64,000 nt of DNA from JACPAP01 sp035287045 (lineage in GTDB: Bacteria > Gemmatimonadota > Gemmatimonadetes > Gemmatimonadales > GWC2-71-9). The translations under genes were made by a program, and so were the position numbers. The stretch is from positions 1 through 64,000 of the forward strand of contig DATECF010000024.1 in NCBI GenBank assembly GCA_035287045.1, read 5' to 3'. Within the stretch, counting starts at the first letter, position 1; each line of letters opens with the position of its first letter. The notes below the pieces were generated by a model. It was given only the letters and a program-made list of their open reading frames with translations, ran no database searches and was not told the origin of the DNA. This document shows positions 35,401-42,437 of this stretch, piece by piece.

Positions 35401-35621
35401 AGGGTCCGGGCGTCCGCGGGCGCTCGGAGCGTGAAGTTCCCCTGCGCGTCGGTGTAGGTACCGACGGTGGTGCCCCGGATCATCACCCGGGCACCTTCGA
35501 GCGGTTCGTTCGTCTCGGCGATCGTCACGCGCCCCGTGACGCTCCGGATCTGCGCCTGCAGCAGACCGGGCAGGGCCACGAAGACGGCCAGGACGAGGAA
35601 CACGAATGCATTACGCCTCAT
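32448..35621 (-). CDS. SusC/RagA family TonB-dependent outer-membrane receptor
   Basis: A 1057-residue TonB-dependent transporter. The signal peptide (MRRNAFVFLVLAVFVALPGLLQAQ) leads into a carboxypeptidase-like regulatory domain (GRVTIAETNEPLEGARVMIRG), then the plug with LNLVNSLKGTIAGVHV and the SusC-typical LKGPNAAALYGSRASNGAIVITTK, then a large barrel ending in an aromatic-rich strand. It starts at the ATG at 35621 with CAGGAGGA just upstream; a 22-codon extension is not used. It pairs with the adjacent SusD protein to import an oligomer into the periplasm. Confidence 0.94.
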   Translation of the reverse strand: MRRNAFVFLVLAVFVALPGLLQAQIRSVTGRVTIAETNEPLEGARVMIRGTTVGTYTDAQGNFTLRAPADARTLVITYIGFKSAEVSVTDRVDVLMERQAIALEGIVVTALGMHREKLDLGYSVQDIEGSELMKVPELNLVNSLKGTIAGVHVTDAGPTGGTSRVVIRGSSSIAGNNQPLFVVDGIPVDNAASGVEYIRNQGYGGIDYGNAVQDIDPANIESISVLKGPNAAALYGSRASNGAIVITTKSARSGRGGGLGISASTSFTMESPLRLPRYQNAYGQGVNGEFDWVDGAGAGTWDFVDESWGPKMDGRPINQFTGPAQPWVAHPDNVRSFFRTGRTWTTNAAVSQVSDRSNVRLSLTNTAVEGMAPGNTIGRVSVALKGGAQMTDRLSSEASLNYTKSEGKNRIGTGYDEDNPMQSFIWFGRQVDMEALRNYQCAGTEPTPCTKDAQYNWNYNYHNNPFWEQLVNTNADERDRLLGHVQLGYQLTNWLSATGRVGRDWYRDHRKAVTEFNSLDDAGDGGFTENTIYRAETNADFLLTATRQLTPDFTVDLSGGGNLRENNYQRADMTVTKLTAPGIYTIDNAAVTPSPTDYDEQKKTRSLYGSLSLNYKGYLNVDLTGRNDWSSTLPDGANSYFYPSVSGAFVFSDALGLESNFLSTGKLRGSWTRVGNDTDPYQLAAVFTAQQAFGQVPMFSVPNQLANADLKPEETTAWEAGADLGFFDERLGLVLTYYNRSTRNQILGVQISSTSGFTNQVLNAGEVRNSGLELLFRTVPIQSRGGFGWDMTVNWSKNNSQVRQLYGDLKTLVLGSYWSLDVEARGPETDATTGEVTYHPYGTLFGNGYLRDSQGRWMLDADGLPRIDPVRRVLGQYQPDWLGGVQNRFTYGPVDLSVLLDGQWGGSIFSTTDWFGEYSGVLESTLRGRETDWCDPGIVVDGVLPDGSVNGDGTNDVTACPMDYFHANFGNHEASIVDASYLKLRELRLAYQLPSGFMERLGFSGGEIALIGRNLALWSKTKNIDPETAFDASNVQGIEFGQIPTARSIGMSLSIRP

Positions 35622-36124
35622 GAATCCTCCTGCAGTGTGGTGATGCGGTTCCGCGTCGCGGAGCACTGCCCCCGACGCACCGCCCATCCGGTGGACACGC
35701 CACCTGGCGCGCGACTCACCGCGTCAGGCTTCTGCTCGGACCACTTCGTTGTGAACCCGATGGCCTCCCTCCGGTTCAGTGGGAGCCACGCGACCCGGGC
35801 TGCCTGGTGACGCGAAGACCCGAGAAGGCGGCAGTGACAGACAAACATCATCCTTCGCACGGGTCACGGTCCTAAAGCCGGCGTGAAGGAGACTTCATGA
35901 AGCCTGCCGGGCCTCTTCGAGCCTGTCAAGTCGCCTAGGACCCGGGAGGCACCGGACGCAAGTGTATGGTATACAACACCGTATACCCCCTGCCCCGGAT
36001 TTATACCGGTGCGGGCCCCGGCCCGCCTGTGGAAGCCGGACGCATTCATGCCTCCGGCTGCATAGTCATGCGGGCGGGGGGCATTTCCTGGAAGGACGCG
36101 GTGGGATGGCCGGCAGCGTGCGAG
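35622..36124. other. Long intergenic region upstream of susC
   Basis: About 500 bases between susC and the tRNA gene. No protein gene is supported: short readings have no family-like content. The part nearest susC holds its ribosome site; the part near 35969 holds a paired GTATAC motif in an AT-richer patch. A susC promoter must lie here but no clear -35/-10 pair was found by eye. Confidence 0.4.
35969..35986. promoter_or_regulatory. Candidate operator: two GTATAC boxes
   Basis: GTATAC occurs at 35969-35974 and again at 35981-35986, six bases apart, in the sequence GTATACAACACCGTATAC. GTATAC-type half-sites are common in GntR-family operators (family knowledge). It sits about 350 bases upstream of susC and about 140 from the tRNA gene. 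The regulator is not encoded nearby. Confidence 0.35.
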
Positions 36125-36197
36125 TGACCGGGGCGGGGATCGAACCCGCGGCCTACGGATTAAAAGTCCGTTGCTCTGCCAACTGAGCTACCCGGTC
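36125..36197 (-). tRNA. tRNA-Lys (anticodon TTT)
   Basis: The 73-base minus-strand sequence folds as a complete cloverleaf. The acceptor stem is GACCGGG with CCCGGTC and discriminator A, perfectly paired. The D arm is GCTC/GAGC, the anticodon stem ACGGA/TCCGT with loop CTTTTAA (anticodon TTT, lysine), and the T arm GCGGG-TTCGATC-CCCGC. CCA is not encoded. Confidence 0.96.
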
Positions 36198-36250
36198 AGG
36201 TTGCCGAAAGCTCGCAGCCTCCCAGGGGTTGGACAAGGCGGCCCCGTTCC

Positions 36251-37417
36251 TCAGGATGGGCTCGCCCGCCGCCCGCGCCCCGCGCCCAGCCGTTCGATGA
36301 GGTCCTTCAACCCGATTACCGTAAGGGTGACGTCGCCGGTCCTGCGAACCGACGGCCGGTCCACATCGGCGGCCACAACGAACGTGTCGCCTCTGGGGTA
36401 GTGACGCCGGAAAACCTTGAGGTTCGTCGAATCCAAGTCTCGCGCCGACCATTTGCACTCGATCGCGGTCGGCCCCGGGGCGCGCCGCGGCAGCACGAAA
36501 TCCACCTCGTGTCCCTGCTTGTCCCGCCAGTAGCGAACGTCCCGCGTTTGGAGCGACGCGTGCAGCTCGTTCAGCACGAAGTGCTCCCACAGGGCGCCGA
36601 AGTCCTCACGCCGGAGTTCCTGCCACCCGCGGTAGTAGGCGACGAAGCCGGTGTCAAACGCATAGACCTTGGGCGCGGCGAGGATTTCCGTCGCCCGGCG
36701 CGTCGTGAAGGGGCGAATCACGTGCGCCACGAAGGTGGCCTCCAGAACGCGGAGGTAGTTGCTGATGGTCGTGCGGCTCACTCCACAGTCGCGCGCGAAG
36801 CGGGTGGCCTCGAACAGGCCTCCGCTCGCGGCCAGCAGCAGCTCCACGAAACGCTGGAACGCGTGGCGGCGCTCGAGGCGAAACAGTTCCTGGATATCGC
36901 GGGCCCAGTAAGCGTCCATCCACTCCTGGACGTCCGCCTCCGGGAAGTCGTCGGCCAGAAAGAACGGCGGCAACCCGCCCCGCAGCAGCCGGTGCCCCAT
37001 CGACGCGGAGCCGAACGCCGCCTGATCGGCCATGGCCATGGGCGTGAGCCAAACCTCGCGTTTGCGGCCCGCCAGGGTGTCGCGGAACCGAGCCGAGGCG
37101 CCGAGGACCGAGGAGCCGGTGCCGAGCAGGCGCACGTCGCGGTAATGGTCCGCGGCGATCTTGAGCAACTCTGACGGGTTCGCCAGCCGATGGATCTCGT
37201 CCAGCACGATCCGTTTCCCACGCACGGAAGCGAGAAACGCTTCGGGATCCTCGAACTGGCGGCGGGTGCGCGGGAGTTCGCAGTCGAAGTATTCCACGTC
37301 CGGTAGGCTCTGGCACAGGGTCGTCTTCCCGACCCGGCGCACCCCCGGCAGCCAGACGACGCTGCGGCCGCGCCAGGCGCGCTCGATCATGTCGGTCCAG
37401 AAAGGGCGGAGCCGCAT
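36251..37417 (-). CDS. AAA ATPase with DUF4143 domain
   Basis: A 388-residue ATP-binding protein of the AAA_14/DUF4143 group. The Walker A motif is LPGVRRVGKTTLCQSL, the Walker B is RIVLDEIH, and GTGSSVLGAS matches the sensor region. The C-terminal DUF4143 part contains EHFVLNELHA, YWRDKQGHEVDFVL and AIECKWSA, a nuclease-like fold motif (E-x(n)-D-x-E-x-K). Function in the family is unknown; such genes are often mobile or found alone. The ATG at 37417 is preferred over a longer frame. An AT-rich TGG-N12-CCA patch (37428-37445) lies just upstream and may be regulatory. Confidence 0.85.
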   Translation of the reverse strand: MRLRPFWTDMIERAWRGRSVVWLPGVRRVGKTTLCQSLPDVEYFDCELPRTRRQFEDPEAFLASVRGKRIVLDEIHRLANPSELLKIAADHYRDVRLLGTGSSVLGASARFRDTLAGRKREVWLTPMAMADQAAFGSASMGHRLLRGGLPPFFLADDFPEADVQEWMDAYWARDIQELFRLERRHAFQRFVELLLAASGGLFEATRFARDCGVSRTTISNYLRVLEATFVAHVIRPFTTRRATEILAAPKVYAFDTGFVAYYRGWQELRREDFGALWEHFVLNELHASLQTRDVRYWRDKQGHEVDFVLPRRAPGPTAIECKWSARDLDSTNLKVFRRHYPRGDTFVVAADVDRPSVRRTGDVTLTVIGLKDLIERLGAGRGRRASPS

Positions 37418-37599
37418 GCCGCCAGAATGGCGAATAGTATTACCAAACGCAAGTCTGCCACCGTTTGGATCGGTTTCCCCGGGGGAGCGACCGGCCGGCT
37501 CGATCAACCCGAACAGCCGGCGGGTTCCGCGGACTCAGGGGTGGGGCGTTCACCCGCCAGGCCGTCACTCGGTCGGGGGACCCCTTCCCCCGGGGGGCC

Positions 37600-37655
37600 T
37601 CCCTCGGGCAACCACGTGATTCCCGAGGGAAAACACTTGTTCTTCCGAGGGAAAA
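37600..37655. promoter_or_regulatory. Three CCGAGGG boxes upstream of the SWIB gene
   Basis: TCCCTCGGG (37600-37608) and CCCGAGGGA (37622-37630) are exact inverse complements. CCGAGGGAAAA at 37623-37633 repeats exactly at 37645-37655, 22 bases later. All three boxes are spaced about 22 bases, two helical turns, which suits a dimeric or cooperative DNA-binding protein. TTGTTC (37638-37643) may be the -35 of the SWIB promoter. Confidence 0.4.
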
Positions 37656-37720
37656 TGGTACTTTGGGGGCGTCCGGGGCTGGGTTGTACCCTCACCATTC
37701 ACCCCAGTGTCGAGGTTCGA

Positions 37721-38002
37721 ATGGCCAAGAAGAAAAAGAAGAAATCCAAGCGGAAACCCAGCGCGGCGTTCATGAAACCCATGCGGCCCGACGACAAGCT
37801 CGCGGCCGTGGTGGGCGAGAAGGCGATGCCGCGAACCGAGATCACCAAGAAACTCTGGCAGTACATCAAGCGGAAAGGCTTGCAGGACCGGAAGAATCGT
37901 CGGATGATCAACGCCGACGCGAATCTGAAGGCGGTGTTCAACGGCCGCTCGGCGGTGAACATGTTCGAGATGACGAAGCTGGTCAACCGTCATCTGAAGT
38001 AG
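37721..38002 (+). CDS. SWIB/MDM2 domain protein
   Basis: A 93-residue protein: a lysine-rich start (MAKKKKKKSKRKPSAAF) followed by one SWIB domain (KPMRPDDKLAAVVGEKAMPRTEITKKLWQYIKRKGLQD then NADANLKAVFNGRSAVNMFEMTKLVNRHL). In bacteria such proteins are thought to bind nucleic acid or chromatin, but their role is unknown; the basic tail fits DNA contact. A longer open frame upstream is rejected because it lacks SWIB-like sequence. A strong terminator follows. Confidence 0.9.
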   Translation: MAKKKKKKSKRKPSAAFMKPMRPDDKLAAVVGEKAMPRTEITKKLWQYIKRKGLQDRKNRRMINADANLKAVFNGRSAVNMFEMTKLVNRHLK

Positions 38003-38029
38003 CAGGTGTGCAGTCAGATCCAGCCCCCT

Positions 38030-38063
38030 GGGGCCGGCGCGCTCGCCGGCCCCGTTTTGTTTT
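38030..38063 (+). terminator. Intrinsic terminator after the SWIB gene
   Basis: A perfect 10-base stem GGGGCCGGCG (38030-38039) with CGCCGGCCCC (38044-38053), a four-base loop, then G and TTTTGTTTT (38055-38063). It ends exactly at the stop of the convergent rnhB gene. Confidence 0.8.
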
Positions 38064-38683
38064 CAGAAAATGCGGAGCTGCACCACGGGGGTGAAGGTCT
38101 TTCGGTGGTGCGGCGTGGGTCCGCCCGCGTCCAGCGCCGCGAGGTGGTCGGCGGTCCCGTACCCTTTGTTGGCGTCCCAGTGAAACGCCGGGTAGCGCGG
38201 CGCCAAACGGCTCATCAGGCGATCGCGCACCAGTTTCGCCAGGACCGAGGCGGCGGCAATGGAGTGACAGCAGGCGTCCCCGTCCACGATGGCTTCGTGC
38301 GGCCGGCCCAGCTCGGGGACCGCGGTGCCGTCGAGCAGGATGTAGTCTACGGGAAGGGTGAGGCGGGCCAGGGCGCGCCGAAAGGCGAGGGCGGTGGCAC
38401 GGCGAATGTTGACGCGGTCGATCTCTCTGACCGACGCGGCCGCCACCGCCCAGGTGACCGCCGCGCGGCGAATGAGGCGTCCCAGCCGCTCGCGCTGTGT
38501 GGCGGTAAGTTGCTTGGAGTCCCGAAGCCCCCGGATGGCGCGCTGGCCGGGCGGGAACACCACCGCCGCCGCGACCACCGGGCCGGCCAGGGGTCCCCGG
38601 CCTACTTCATCCAGCCCCGCGACGTAGCGGAGCCCCTGCGCCCACAGCGCGCGTTCACGCCGTAGCGTCGGGCGAGGCGCCAC
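38063..38683 (-). CDS. rnhB: Ribonuclease HII
   Basis: A 206-residue endonuclease that removes RNA from DNA-RNA hybrids, including misincorporated ribonucleotides. The catalytic pair is Asp25-Glu26 in the motif GLDEVGRGPLAGPVVAAAV; further acidic residues lie in YILLDGTA and in the family-like HRKTFTPV end. The start is GTG at 38683, which overlaps the end of rplS, placing it last in the ffh-to-rnhB block. Confidence 0.94.
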   Translation of the reverse strand: MAPRPTLRRERALWAQGLRYVAGLDEVGRGPLAGPVVAAAVVFPPGQRAIRGLRDSKQLTATQRERLGRLIRRAAVTWAVAAASVREIDRVNIRRATALAFRRALARLTLPVDYILLDGTAVPELGRPHEAIVDGDACCHSIAAASVLAKLVRDRLMSRLAPRYPAFHWDANKGYGTADHLAALDAGGPTPHHRKTFTPVVQLRIF

Positions 38684-39032
38684 CGATGGCTTCTTGCCGC
38701 TCCCTGATCCGCGACGCCTTGCCGGAGAGCTTCTTCAGGTAGTACAGCTTGGCCCGCCGGACCCGTCCCCGGCGCACCAGCGCGATGTCCGCCACGCTGG
38801 GCGAGTGCAGCGGGAAAATGCGCTCCACGCCCACGCCGGCGGACACCTTCCGGACGGTGAACGTGGCACTCACGCCGGCACCCCGCCGCCCGATACACAC
38901 GCCCTCGAACGCCTGCAGGCGCTCCTTGTCCCCTTCGCGCACGCGGACCATCACCCGGACGGTGTCTCCCGGCCGGAACTCCGGCAGGTGTTCCTTGAGG
39001 GCCTCGCGGCGCACTGCGTCCAGCTTTTCCAT
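38655..39032 (-). CDS. rplS: 50S ribosomal protein L19
   Basis: A 125-residue ribosomal protein at the 30S-50S interface. It begins EKLDAVRREALKEHLPEFRPGDTVRVMVRV and has the conserved FEGVCIGRRGAGVSATFTVRKVSAGVGVERIFPLHSP split over the core, then RRGRVRRAKLYYLKKLSGK. The ATG at 39032 gives the normal length; a 67-codon upstream extension consists of octamer-repeat sequence and is not used. It follows trmD as in most bacteria. Confidence 0.97.
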   Translation of the reverse strand: MEKLDAVRREALKEHLPEFRPGDTVRVMVRVREGDKERLQAFEGVCIGRRGAGVSATFTVRKVSAGVGVERIFPLHSPSVADIALVRRGRVRRAKLYYLKKLSGKASRIRERQEAIGGASPDATA

Positions 39033-39056
39033 GGCGTTCTGCCTCGCGTCAAAAAG

Positions 39057-39125
39057 GCGGTTCGACGGTTCGGCGGTTTGACGGTTCGATTGTCTGACGA
39101 TCCAACGGACCGCCGAACCGCCGAA
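39057..39125. repeat. Octamer-repeat palindrome A (trmD-rplS gap)
   Basis: A period-8 array with units GGCGGTTC, GACGGTTC, GGCGGTTT, GACGGTTC, then a spacer and the inverse-complement units GCCGAACC. It fills the short gap between trmD and rplS. The same design recurs at 40351 and 41562. Confidence 0.6.
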
Positions 39126-39129
39126 CATC

Positions 39130-39819
39130 TCACGTCTCACCGCAATATCGCTCCCACAAGTCGGGCCGTCGCTCCCGCGTGAGCCGTTCGGCTTCGGCCC
39201 GGCGCCACTCGGCGACCTTCTGATGGTCGCCACTCAACAATACCTCGGGAACGGCGTGCCCGCGATACACCGGCGGGCGGGTATAGCTCGGCGGGCTCAG
39301 CAGGCCGCCGTCGTAGTACGAGTCCATCGCCGCCGATTCGTGGTCCCCCAGCGCCCCGGGCAGCAGGCGCACCACCGCATCCACCATGCACAGTCCGGCG
39401 AACTCACCGCCGGACAGCACGAATTCCCCCACCGACAGCTCCTCCACACCCTCCCGCACCGCGACCCGCTGATCCACGTCCTTGTAATGCCCGCACAGGA
39501 CGGTCAGCTCCTCCGACACGCTGAACCGCACCGCGTCGTCGTGCCGGAACGGCCGCCCCCGGGCCGACAGCAGCACGATGGGCGCCCGCGCCGCCAGGTC
39601 GTCCAGCGCCTCGAAAAACGGCTCCGGCTTGAGCACCATCCCCGCCCCGCCCCCGTACGGGTAGTCGTCCACCGTCTGGTGACGGTCGTGCGCGTAGTCG
39701 CGCAGCTGCACCACCCGGTACTGCACCAGCCCCCGTTCCTGCGCGCGCCCCAGAATGCTGGTGCCGAACGGCACCCGGAAGACCTCCGGGAACAGCGTCA
39801 CCACGTTGATCCGCAGCAC
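39130..39819 (-). CDS. trmD: tRNA (guanine-N1)-methyltransferase
   Basis: A 229-residue SPOUT enzyme that methylates G37 of tRNAs and prevents frameshifting. Motifs are VVTLFPEVF at the start, YPYGGGAGMVLKPEPFFEAL, the knot region EFVLSGGEFAGLCMVDAVVRLLPGALGD (split), and RPPVYRGHAVPEVLLSGDH. It begins directly after rimM with no gap. Its TGA stop falls within a GTGAGAC heptamer pair and the octamer element lies just beyond. Confidence 0.97.
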   Translation of the reverse strand: MLRINVVTLFPEVFRVPFGTSILGRAQERGLVQYRVVQLRDYAHDRHQTVDDYPYGGGAGMVLKPEPFFEALDDLAARAPIVLLSARGRPFRHDDAVRFSVSEELTVLCGHYKDVDQRVAVREGVEELSVGEFVLSGGEFAGLCMVDAVVRLLPGALGDHESAAMDSYYDGGLLSPPSYTRPPVYRGHAVPEVLLSGDHQKVAEWRRAEAERLTRERRPDLWERYCGET

Positions 39820-40347
39820 CTACAGCTCCAGCAGCCCCGGCGGTAATTCGACCTCGATCTGTCGCGCCGCCCGGTCGAGCCGTTTGAGGATGGGCGCCCG
39901 AAACGGAATGAGGTGCTCCTTCCCGTTGGCCTCGACCACCAGCAGCTCGGCGTCCGGTCCCCCCACCAGATCGCGCGCGACGCCGATGACCTGGCCTCGC
40001 TCGATCACCTGCGCTCCCGGGATCTCGTGCAGGTACATGGCGTTGGCCCCAAGCGGCCGAAGCTCGTCGCGCCGCGCGCCCAGGTACTTGAGCCCCCGTT
40101 GCTCCAGGACGGTGCGGCTCTCGACCCCGTGAAACCCGAGCAGCCAGCCTTGCCGCACGGCGCGGCTACGTGCCACCGTCAACCCACCCCCCACACCGGC
40201 ACCCGTCTCGTCCACTTCCACCAGGCGCCGCCCCGCCGCCAGCACCGTCTCCGGATCGTCCGTGAGCGCGGCGACCAGCGCTTCCCCCTTCAACCCGTGC
40301 GGCTTGAGGACGCGTGCGACGACGAGATTGGCGGGCTCCTCCACCAC
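39820..40347 (-). CDS. rimM: Ribosome maturation factor RimM
   Basis: A 175-residue factor for 16S rRNA 3'-domain maturation. The N-terminal beta-barrel begins NLVVARVLKPHGLKGEALVAALTDDPETVL, and the C-terminal PRC-barrel has VIGVARDLVGGPDAELLVVEANGKEHLIPF. Family-typical length. It is immediately upstream of trmD and downstream of rpsP; an octamer element separates it from rpsP and ends close to its start. Confidence 0.95.
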   Translation of the reverse strand: MVEEPANLVVARVLKPHGLKGEALVAALTDDPETVLAAGRRLVEVDETGAGVGGGLTVARSRAVRQGWLLGFHGVESRTVLEQRGLKYLGARRDELRPLGANAMYLHEIPGAQVIERGQVIGVARDLVGGPDAELLVVEANGKEHLIPFRAPILKRLDRAARQIEVELPPGLLEL

Positions 40348-40350
40348 GCC

Positions 40351-40449
40351 GGCGGTCGGACGGACAGGCGGTCCGGCGGTCAGGCGGTTGGGCGGTCAGC
40401 CGATTCGGCCGCCGAACCGTCCGCCTGTCCGCCTGTCCGCCTGCTCGCC
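40351..40449. repeat. Octamer-repeat palindrome B (rpsP-rimM)
   Basis: Period-8 units GGCGGTCG, GGCGGTCC, GGCGGTCA, GGCGGTTG, then a centre GGCCGCCGAACC, then inverted units GCCTGTCC in tandem. It covers the rpsP-rimM gap and the last 70 bases of rpsP, where it encodes the Gly/Arg/Ala-rich tail. Confidence 0.65.
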
Positions 40450-40688
40450 AGGACTCCCGCCTTGCGCAGGAGCGACCGCACCGTATCCGTGGGCCTCGCT
40501 CCCTTGCCCAGCCAGGCCTTAGCCCGCTCGGCATCCACTTGGATCACCGCGGGGTTCGCCCGTGGGTTGTAGTGGCCCAGCGTGGCCACCACCCGGCCGT
40601 CGCGGGCCATCTCCTGATCCGCGACGACGATCCGGAAGTACGCCTGGCCCTTCCGCCCCGTGCGACGCAGTCGAATTCGTGTTGGCAT
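40380..40688 (-). CDS. rpsP: 30S ribosomal protein S16
   Basis: A 102-residue ribosomal protein. It has the canonical start PTRIRLRRTGRKGQAYFRIVVADQ, followed by GHYNPRANPAVIQV and AWLGKGARPTDTVRSLLRKAGV. The last 20 residues (after LASRR) are low-complexity and come from the octamer element, so the natural C terminus has probably been replaced by repeat sequence. It follows ffh. Confidence 0.95.
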   Translation of the reverse strand: MPTRIRLRRTGRKGQAYFRIVVADQEMARDGRVVATLGHYNPRANPAVIQVDAERAKAWLGKGARPTDTVRSLLRKAGVLASRRTGGQADGSAAESADRPTA

Positions 40689-40743
40689 AGCAGCCCTATC
40701 CCTTGTCCGTTATCCGTTGCCCGTTACCCCTCACCCCTCACCG

Positions 40744-42114
40744 TCACCCTTTGCGCCGTCCCACCCCCCCGAAGCCCCGCATCATCTTTCGCATCTGCTC
40801 AAACTGCTTCAGCAACGCGTTGATTTCCTGGACCGGCCGCCCCGAGCCCCGCGCGATGCGCGCCCGCCGCGACCCATTGAGCAGGTCCGGCCGCTGGCGC
40901 TCACTGGGCGTCATCGAAAGCACGATGGCCTCGACGTGCTTGATCCTCCGCGGATCTACCTTGGCCTGCTTCATCAGCTTGGCGTTCACGCCGGGCAGCA
41001 TACCCACCAGACTCTCGAGCGGCCCCATGGACTGCACCTGCTTCAGCGCCGACAGGAAATCTCCCAGGTCCATGCCGCGCTTGGACGTGGCGCGCGACGC
41101 CAGGCGCTGGGCCTCGCCCTCGTCCACCGTCTGCTGGGCCCGCTCCACCAGGCCCACGACGTCCCCCATCTGGAGGATCCGGCCCGCCATGCGCGCTGGA
41201 TCGAACGGCTCCAGAGCCTCCAGACGCTCGCCGGTGCCGATGTATTTGATGGGCGTGTGCGTCACGCCGTACATCGACAGCGCCGCCCCGCCCCGCGCGT
41301 CCCCGTCCAGCTTGGTGAGGATCACGCCGGTGAGCCCCACAGCCTCATGGAAGCCCCCGGCAATCCGCACCGCGTCCTGACCGGTCATCCCGTCGGCGAC
41401 CAGCAGCACCTCACGCGGCTGGACCGCCAGTTTCAGCCGGACCAGCTCCTGCATCATCTCGGCGTCGAGCTGCATCCGGCCCGCGGTATCCACCAGCACG
41501 GTGCGGGCGCGGGCGCTCAGGGCCGCCGCGATACCCGCCTGGACCAGGGCCACGACGTCGGGGGCGGGCGGGCGGTCAGGCGGTCGGGCGGCCGCCTGGT
41601 TGACCGCCTGTCCGTCTGTCCGCCTGTCCGCCTGTCCATAGACCGGCACCTCGACCCGGGCCGCGAGCTGCCGCAGCTGCTCTTCAGCAGCCGGCCGGTA
41701 TACGTCCGCGGCCACCAGGTACGGGGCCTTCTGCTCCCGCTTGAGCCGGGCCGCCAGCTTCACGGCGGTGGTGGTCTTCCCCGACCCCTGGAGCCCCACC
41801 AGCAGCATGACCGTGGGCGGCAACGACGCGAACTCCAAGCCCGCCTGCCGCTCGCCCAACAACGCCGTCAGCTCGTCATGCACGATCTTTACGAGCTGCT
41901 GGCCCGGACTCACCACCTTGAACGCGACGGCGCCGGTCGCCTTCTCGCGCACCCGTTCGGTGAAAGCGCGGGCCACTTCAAAGCCCACATCGGCTTCGAG
42001 CAGCACCCGGCGTATCTCCCGGAGCCCCTCCTTGACGTCGTCCTCGGTGAGGACCCCGCGGCCGGTCAGCCGCTTCAACGCCGCCGACAGTCGCTCGGAG
42101 AGGGCGGAAAACAT
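40744..42114 (-). CDS. ffh: Signal recognition particle GTPase (with repeat-encoded insertion)
   Basis: A 456-residue SRP54 homologue that targets nascent membrane proteins. The N domain starts FSALSERLSAALKRL; the G domain has VGLQGSGKTTTAVKLA, VYRPAAEEQL, VDTAGRMQLD and TKLDGDARGGAAL; the M domain is rich in Met (MRKMMRGFGG). About 26 residues (about 159-185, GQADRRTDGQAVNQAAARPP...) between the VPVY strand and the DVVALVQ helix are encoded by an octamer element; normal Ffh has a short loop there. The start at 42114 is preferred over a 61-codon extension. It opens the ffh-rpsP-rimM-trmD-rplS-rnhB block. Confidence 0.96.
   Translation of the reverse strand: MFSALSERLSAALKRLTGRGVLTEDDVKEGLREIRRVLLEADVGFEVARAFTERVREKATGAVAFKVVSPGQQLVKIVHDELTALLGERQAGLEFASLPPTVMLLVGLQGSGKTTTAVKLAARLKREQKAPYLVAADVYRPAAEEQLRQLAARVEVPVYGQADRRTDGQAVNQAAARPPDRPPAPDVVALVQAGIAAALSARARTVLVDTAGRMQLDAEMMQELVRLKLAVQPREVLLVADGMTGQDAVRIAGGFHEAVGLTGVILTKLDGDARGGAALSMYGVTHTPIKYIGTGERLEALEPFDPARMAGRILQMGDVVGLVERAQQTVDEGEAQRLASRATSKRGMDLGDFLSALKQVQSMGPLESLVGMLPGVNAKLMKQAKVDPRRIKHVEAIVLSMTPSERQRPDLLNGSRRARIARGSGRPVQEINALLKQFEQMRKMMRGFGGVGRRKG
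41562..41639. repeat. Octamer-repeat palindrome C, in frame inside ffh
   Basis: Left units GGCGGTCA and GGCGGTCG, a centre GGCGGCCGCC, then tandem inverted units GCCTGTCC. The length keeps the ffh frame open. This is the same element design as at 39057 and 40351, here tolerated in a surface loop of a GTPase. Confidence 0.7.
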
Positions 42115-42437
42115 AGAACTGATAAGTATAAACGGAGACTGGCGTTGCACGCTATGGTGCCGCGACATCCCCGCGCCACGGCGCGGTTCCCGCAAGGTCT
42201 CTGGAGCGCGCGTCAGGAAGCGCGCGCCCCGGATTCTTGGCCTCGTCTGCGGCGCGCGCGGCACTGCAGCGCGCGAAAGAGCCCCTGCGGGACCCACCGG
42301 CGTTCACTGCGCCAGAATCGACCAGAGCACCCAGCGGGCCCTCTGGAACCCGTCGGTCCGCCGCCGTGGCGCGCCATCCACCGCGCTGCTAGCGTTTGCC
42401 GCACCATGCCGCTGCCCCCTCCCCCCCGCGCTTCCGC
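42115..42437. other. Divergent intergenic region between ffh and the DUF445 gene
   Basis: A GC-rich 323-base gap. A minus-strand TATACT box (42124-42129) lies just upstream of ffh and could be its -10, but no convincing -35 was found. The middle has several GCGCGC runs. I looked for the SRP RNA signature and did not see it. No gene is supported here. Confidence 0.35.

Noticed and set aside
32994..35810. 938-codon open frame on the plus strand
   Set aside because: It lies antisense over the SusC gene; its product has no domain and shows the mirror codon bias of a real minus-strand gene.
39030..41640. CRISPR array in the repeat-rich translation region
   Set aside because: Units are 8 bases, without unique spacers, and arranged as palindromes; no cas genes are present.
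42115..42437. SRP RNA gene beside ffh
   Set aside because: The conserved GGAAGCAG tetraloop region was not found in this gap.
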